A stretch of DNA of 25,324 nt from an uncultured Candidatus Saccharibacteria bacterium. Lineage in GTDB: Bacteria; Patescibacteriota; Saccharimonadia; Saccharimonadales; Saccharimonadaceae. The notes beneath the pieces are model-generated. The model made no database searches, was not told the origin of the DNA, and saw only the letters and a program-made list of their open reading frames with translations. Where the stretch lies: assembly GCA_946222005.1 (NCBI GenBank), contig CAMIHP010000010.1, forward strand, positions 1 to 25,324, in the 5' to 3' direction. Shown here piece by piece: positions 22,329-25,324 of the stretch. Numbering within the stretch: the first letter of the stretch is position 1; every line of letters begins with the position of its first letter. A program made the translations under genes and the position numbers.

Positions 22329-23072
22329 ATGAAAGATATCGTTACTACTCAACAGGCTCAGCCATTCCGTCTCGTCGGCGTTCGCTTGGTCGCTATGGCA
22401 ATCTTAGCAGCTATCACATATGCCGTACTCAAATTTACCGGTATCAGCAGTGATTTTCCACCACTTGATACGTTTTATTTTCCATTTGTCAACATTATCT
22501 GTGGTGTTGTTATTTGGCGTGAATTCCGGCGGTGTCATGTCTCGGTGTGGGAGTATCTTGGGTTTGAAAAGCGGCGCCTTGGGAAAGATATTGCTTGGGG
22601 TGTACTATGGCTCTTTGTTACTTATCTCCCGATGATAATTATGCTTATGGCAGCGATGTATCTCATGTTTGGTGCGGAAATGTTTTCGCATTTCGAGCAG
22701 GTATTTACCAAGTCTGCTCCGCAGCTGCCGTCAAGTGTTTTATCGGTCATAAGTATCTTTAGTGCAGTTGTATTTCTTGTTAATGCGCCAATTGAGGAGA
22801 TTATTTATCGAGGTTGGTTGCAGCGTGGTCTAGCGAAGCGCTTTGGTGTTGTAATTGCCATTCTTATCCAGGGTGTGCTCTTTGGCTTGCAACACATGAT
22901 GTTTGCTGGAGACGTTCGCGGTATGATTTCGTACGCCTTTATGTTCTTGGCATGGGGTGTGACAGCAGGTATTATTGTTCATCGGCAGCAGCGTTTGGCG
23001 CCGATGGTAATTGCTCACTGGATTGTCAATATTGCACTTGGCGTGGGTCCAACGATTGCAATGGCAGCCTAA
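22329..23072 (+). CDS. CPBP-family intramembrane metalloprotease (CAAX/Abi-type)
   Basis: The protein has 247 residues from the chosen start. Several membrane segments are visible, at about residues 15-36, 50-64, 87-113, 138-153, 172-187, 200-218 and 225-240. The family motifs are in order: EExxxR as Glu156-Glu157 with Arg161 (PIEEIIYRGW), FxxxH as Phe185 to His189 (FGLQH), and HxxxN as His230 to Asn234. These residues form the active site in Rce1-type proteases. Bacterial CPBP proteins (Abi family) mature peptides, process anti-sigma factors, or protect from self-made bacteriocins. The substrate is unknown here. It is a single-gene unit with a nearly leaderless start and no clear terminator. 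It lies in the interval where rimM is often found in other bacteria. Confidence 0.9.
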   Translation: MKDIVTTQQAQPFRLVGVRLVAMAILAAITYAVLKFTGISSDFPPLDTFYFPFVNIICGVVIWREFRRCHVSVWEYLGFEKRRLGKDIAWGVLWLFVTYLPMIIMLMAAMYLMFGAEMFSHFEQVFTKSAPQLPSSVLSVISIFSAVVFLVNAPIEEIIYRGWLQRGLAKRFGVVIAILIQGVLFGLQHMMFAGDVRGMISYAFMFLAWGVTAGIIVHRQQRLAPMVIAHWIVNIALGVGPTIAMAA

Positions 23073-23166
23073 GCCGAATATTTTGTAAAAGTAAAAGTGC
23101 GTATTTCATTGGGTTGCATAATAACAGATTGGCGTATTTCATGAAAGCGAACGAGCTAAAGAGGCG

Positions 23167-23493
23167 TTATCGCAGCCGGCCCAAAATATTCGTTAAGCCG
23201 GCAATGCCAGCAATAAGCAAAAGTAAAACGCCAATGATCACAATCAGCAAACCATAATGGGGTTGGTACCTTGGTGGATTGTAGCCGTGAGTATGGCGCG
23301 GATCGTGGCGGGTGGCTTCGGTATCAATCGAGATATTGGCAATCGCTGGCTCCACAAGGTGTCGAGCTACCGCTGCCTCACCGTCGAACTGCTCGAGGGT
23401 AATATTCTCATTGAGCGGTGTGATGGTTGTACGTCGGCTCGATAGTTCGAGGCGTTGCGCGGTAGTGTTATCTGTCTCTAATCCAAAATCCAT
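23167..23493 (-). CDS. Small tail-anchored membrane protein, unknown function
   Basis: The protein has 108 residues from the chosen start. Residues 1-60 are acidic and contain ETDNTTAQRLELSSRRTTITPLNENITLEQF and an EAAVARHLVEPAI helix. Residues 60-80 are rich in His, Pro and Tyr (TRHDPRHTHGYNPPRYQPHY). A single membrane segment (about 80-100, YGLLIVIIGVLLLLIAGIAGL) closes the chain, with only NILGRLR after it. This is a C-terminally anchored layout with the bulk probably in the cytoplasm. No family is recognised. The frame is open upstream to 23523, but the minus-strand -10 TATACT (23503-23508) lies inside it and points to the ATG at 23493, 9 nt away. It converges with the CPBP gene and diverges from trmD. 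Confidence 0.65.
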   Translation of the reverse strand: MDFGLETDNTTAQRLELSSRRTTITPLNENITLEQFDGEAAVARHLVEPAIANISIDTEATRHDPRHTHGYNPPRYQPHYGLLIVIIGVLLLLIAGIAGLTNILGRLR

Positions 23494-23502
23494 AGCATAA
23501 CC

Positions 23503-23508
23503 AGTATA
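23503..23508 (-). promoter_or_regulatory. -10 element of the tail-anchored protein gene
   Basis: TATACT on the minus strand ends 9 nt before the ATG at 23493. No Shine-Dalgarno is visible. Confidence 0.5.
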
Positions 23509-23577
23509 ACAAATAAAAAACATAAGCGTAAAGGCCTGAATCTCTCGCAGTATCTGTTAGACGCTGCTGCAGTAATT

Positions 23578-23586
23578 TGCTACACT
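23578..23586 (+). promoter_or_regulatory. Extended -10 of trmD
   Basis: TGC TACACT ends 7 nt before the trmD ATG at 23594. The purine stretch between them (AGGAGAG) is too close to the start to act as a normal ribosome site, so a leaderless mRNA is likely. Confidence 0.6.
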
Positions 23587-23593
23587 AGGAGAG

Positions 23594-24250
23594 ATGAAAA
23601 AATTCCAAGTGATTAGCCTGTTTCCGGAGATGTTTGCTGGGGTGTTTGGGGCTTCGATGCTGTGGAAGGCGCAGCAGCGAGGTCTAGCGGAGCTGACGAC
23701 GATTGACTTGCGCCAATTTGGGCTTGGGCCACGCCGCACGGTTGACGACACGCCATATGGCGGTGGCGATGGCATGCTATTGCGTGTTGAGCCACTCTGG
23801 AGGGCGGTGCGGCACGCCAAAGAGCGCGACCCGACTGCTAAAGTACTTATCATGACGCCGCGCGGTCAGCGTTGGCACCAGGCCTTGGCGCAGCAGTATA
23901 GCCAGACCGACCATGGTTACATCTTCATCTGTGGGCGCTATGAGGGGTACGACGAGCGAATTATGCAGGTGGTTGACCAAGCGCTCCGAGTGGGGGACTA
24001 TGTCTTGACTGGTGGTGAGCTGCCCGCCATGACGATTATCGACTCGATTGTGCGACTGATTCCTGGTGTCCTTGGTGGCGAGATGAGCGCAGCGATTGAG
24101 AGCTTTAGTGATGGCCAGACACTGGAGTTCCCGCAATATACACGCCCAGAGGTGTGGCAGGGGATGGCAGTACCTGAGGTATTGCTCAGTGGCCACCATG
24201 GCAACATTGCAGCCTGGCGTGCAGAGCATTCGCTGCCAGTGGATGACTAA
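23594..24250 (+). CDS. trmD: tRNA (guanine37-N1)-methyltransferase TrmD
   Basis: The 218-residue SPOUT methyltransferase makes m1G37 in tRNAs for Leu, Pro and Arg and so guards the reading frame. Landmarks are the start FQVISLFPEMFAGVFGASM, the DLRQFG segment, DDTPYGGGDGMLLRVEPLW, and the trefoil-knot SAM site with ICGRYEGYDERI and the loop DYVLTGGELPAM. A later part of the family pattern is TRPEVWQGMAVPEVLLSGHHGNIAAWR. The usual length is about 240-255 residues. This protein stops soon after that helix and lacks the C-terminal arm that ends in RRPDLL in other bacteria. The start follows a TGC TACACT promoter. The tRNA-Leu(GAG) in this window has G37 and is a likely substrate. Confidence 0.95.
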   Translation: MKKFQVISLFPEMFAGVFGASMLWKAQQRGLAELTTIDLRQFGLGPRRTVDDTPYGGGDGMLLRVEPLWRAVRHAKERDPTAKVLIMTPRGQRWHQALAQQYSQTDHGYIFICGRYEGYDERIMQVVDQALRVGDYVLTGGELPAMTIIDSIVRLIPGVLGGEMSAAIESFSDGQTLEFPQYTRPEVWQGMAVPEVLLSGHHGNIAAWRAEHSLPVDD

Positions 24251-24268
24251 CCCTGTCCATACAAAAGA

Positions 24269-24303
24269 AACACCCGAGCGTATCATAGGTACTCGGGTGT
24301 TCT
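24269..24303 (+). terminator. Probable terminator after trmD
   Basis: AACACCCGAG (24269-24278) pairs with CTCGGGTGTT (24292-24301), a 10-bp stem with a 13-nt loop. The T-run after it is poor (CTGTTGT), so termination may be partial. Confidence 0.65.
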
Positions 24304-24367
24304 GTTGTGGTGGATATATCGGAGAGCGACTGATACAAGTATGTATATAAATGTTTATGTTTGTAAC

Positions 24368-24392
24368 GTTCGCTCCCTCTATAGTAGCGAAC
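24368..24392. other. Inverted repeat upstream of the last 4-TM gene
   Basis: GTTCGCT (24368-24374) and AGCGAAC (24386-24392) flank 11 nt, about 50 bp upstream of a -10 element. There is no T-run, so it may be an operator or a structural hairpin rather than a terminator. Confidence 0.35.
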
Positions 24393-24437
24393 ATACGGCA
24401 TAAGTGCAAGGAAATACGTGTAAAACAGGGTAATATC

Positions 24438-24446
24438 TGATATGAT
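24438..24446 (+). promoter_or_regulatory. Extended -10 of the last 4-TM gene
   Basis: TGA TATGAT ends 6 nt before the ATG at 24453. There is no Shine-Dalgarno, so the mRNA is probably leaderless. Confidence 0.55.
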
Positions 24447-24452
24447 AAGGCT

Positions 24453-24950
24453 ATGAAGCAGCGTATGATTAGATTTTGGCTTGGGTTATTTCAGGCGATT
24501 TTTTCAGAGCATTTGCGGCGCGACCCTGCGTATTGGCGGCGCCTCGCGCTTGGTATTGTCGTAACGTTCTTGATCATCACGCAGCTCTTTACCTTTGAGA
24601 AGTTTGCTGATATCACCAGCGGGTGGCATATGGCTGGCGGGGAGATAATGGCTGCTCTCTTGGCTGGCTTATTGCCGCTGCTTGAGCTCGGTAGTTTGCC
24701 ATTTTTGCTCTCGATGGATATGTCGCGGGGTTCACGCTGGGTTTCGCAGGTATGTTTGCTTGTCGTGAGCACAGTGTGGTTTGGTGTGGCGCTGTGGTGT
24801 TTTCTCGCTGTGCCAATGAGTGAATCGGGCCTCTTTGGGGCAACCTTGCCACTGCTCAATGGTTGGTGGACGGTAGTATTCACGGGCTTACTTGGCGTGG
24901 CGGTGGTGCTTGTGGTGCGCGAAGCAAATAGCTCAAAAATCCACTCGTGA
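24453..24950 (+). CDS. Four-TM membrane protein of unknown function
   Basis: The protein has 165 residues and four membrane segments at about residues 31-47, 62-87, 97-120 and 134-156. Its N-terminal 30 residues are basic and amphipathic (MKQRMIRFWLGLFQAIFSEHLRRDPAYWRR), likely lying along the inner face of the membrane. Notable residues in or near the membrane are Glu64 and Glu78 and a Trp-rich third segment (TVWFGVALWCF). I do not recognise the family, and no catalytic motif is evident. A candidate terminator follows at 25036-25059. Confidence 0.7.
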   Translation: MKQRMIRFWLGLFQAIFSEHLRRDPAYWRRLALGIVVTFLIITQLFTFEKFADITSGWHMAGGEIMAALLAGLLPLLELGSLPFLLSMDMSRGSRWVSQVCLLVVSTVWFGVALWCFLAVPMSESGLFGATLPLLNGWWTVVFTGLLGVAVVLVVREANSSKIHS

Positions 24951-25035
24951 TTGATGAACGATCAGCCTAGAGTGCCTCAATAGTAAAAATTCGCTATTAG
25001 CTATTAATTGTCGCATCTCCTCTACACCCCCGAGG

Positions 25036-25059
25036 AGCACCACTGTAGTCGGTGCTTTT
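25036..25059 (+). terminator. Probable terminator after the last 4-TM gene
   Basis: AGCACC (25036-25041) pairs with GGTGCT (25051-25056), with a short inner AC/GT pairing and a TTTT run. The stem is short. The stretch 24951-25213 holds no gene. Besides this hairpin it has a palindrome GATCAACTTTGATC (25103-25116) of unknown meaning. Confidence 0.55.
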
Positions 25060-25213
25060 CGAGAGTATTAGATTTCAGTGCTGGGTCGAAATATCGCAGT
25101 CCGATCAACTTTGATCTGTCAGAAAAATAAAAAACTTGAAGAGCTAATATTCAAAATAGGCAAACCCCGAGTGAGGGGCCTGATCGAACAGACACCCCAG
25201 ATAAAGTCGCGAT

Positions 25214-25244
25214 AAAAAATTACCAGCCGGCAAAAGGCTGGTAA
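25214..25244 (-). terminator. Rho-independent terminator after tRNA-Gln
   Basis: TTACCAGCC (25220-25228) and GGCTGGTAA (25236-25244) form a perfect 9-bp stem. Six A at 25214-25219 become a T-run on the minus strand, so it terminates the tRNA transcript 12 nt after its CCA end. Confidence 0.88.
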
Positions 25245-25255
25245 CAATGATAGCT

Positions 25256-25324
25256 TGGCTGGGCCGGAGGGATTCGAACCCCCGAATGCCAGGACCAAAA
25301 CCTGGTGCCTTACCACTTGGCGAC
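25256..25324 (-). tRNA. tRNA-Gln (TTG), cut by the window end
   Basis: The minus-strand sequence begins GTCGCCAAGTGGTAAGGC and has the anticodon stem CCAGG/CCTGG around TTTTGGT, giving anticodon TTG. The T-arm is GGGTTCGAATCCC and the end is GCCA with encoded CCA. The first bases of the acceptor stem lie beyond the window. Confidence 0.93.

Noticed and set aside
25119..25316. 65-codon minus-strand ORF at the right end
   Set aside because: It begins inside tRNA-Gln and covers its terminator.

Overview
The window looks like a piece of a small, streamlined bacterial chromosome from the candidate phyla radiation, most likely Candidatus Saccharibacteria (TM7). This is inferred from gene content and style and has not been checked by a search. 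Supporting signs are very short spacers, standard-code reading frames with TGA used as stop, a bL32 without its zinc ribbon, membrane-anchored rather than lipidated surface proteins, and a single-domain M16-like protein. No rRNA, CRISPR array, insertion sequence or prophage block was seen.

Layout. 1-4.7 kb: an M16-like peptidase-fold protein, then the translational GTPase TypA followed by a GH37 trehalase. 4.8-6.0 kb (minus): RarA/MgsA clamp-loader-like ATPase. 6.2-10.7 kb: slipin (SPFH) coupled to an M24 Xaa-Pro aminopeptidase, a 4-TM holin-4-like protein, SecG and a membrane-anchored peptide-binding protein. 10.7-12.6 kb: a tRNA island (Leu-GAG, Ala-GGC, Val-CAC, Ala-CGC) holding a structured intergenic stretch that ends in a strong terminator, and a Gfo/Idh/MocA-type oxidoreductase. 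12.7-18.0 kb: a MurF-like ligase without the usual N-terminal domain, a proline-rich surface protein and leucyl-tRNA synthetase. 18.1-18.6 kb (minus): an unknown immunity-like gene under a promoter with a palindromic operator. 18.8-24.3 kb: an RNA/translation block, rpmF, nusB, a NUDIX hydrolase, rnc, rpsP, khpA, a CPBP membrane protease and trmD, with a small tail-anchored protein on the minus strand. 24.4-25.3 kb: a 4-TM protein and the 3' part of tRNA-Gln (minus).

How the genes work together. Most are housekeeping: translation (TypA, LeuRS, bL32, bS16, TrmD, tRNAs), RNA metabolism (NusB, RNase III, KhpA), secretion and peptide use (SecG, peptide-binding protein, aminopeptidase), membrane organisation (slipin) and replication-fork repair (RarA). 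Trehalase, the oxidoreductase, the M16-like protein, the surface protein and the immunity-like gene are the more accessory parts.

Expression signals. Two start modes are visible. One group has a -10 hexamer ending 6-10 nt before the ATG and no Shine-Dalgarno, as expected for leaderless or nearly leaderless mRNA (M16-like, rarA, holin-like, Mur ligase, leuS, CPBP, tail-anchored protein, trmD, last 4-TM gene). The other group has purine-rich Shine-Dalgarno sites (slipin, secG, oxidoreductase, surface protein, immunity-like gene, rpmF, rnc, rpsP). This pattern moves several starts downstream of the longest ORF.
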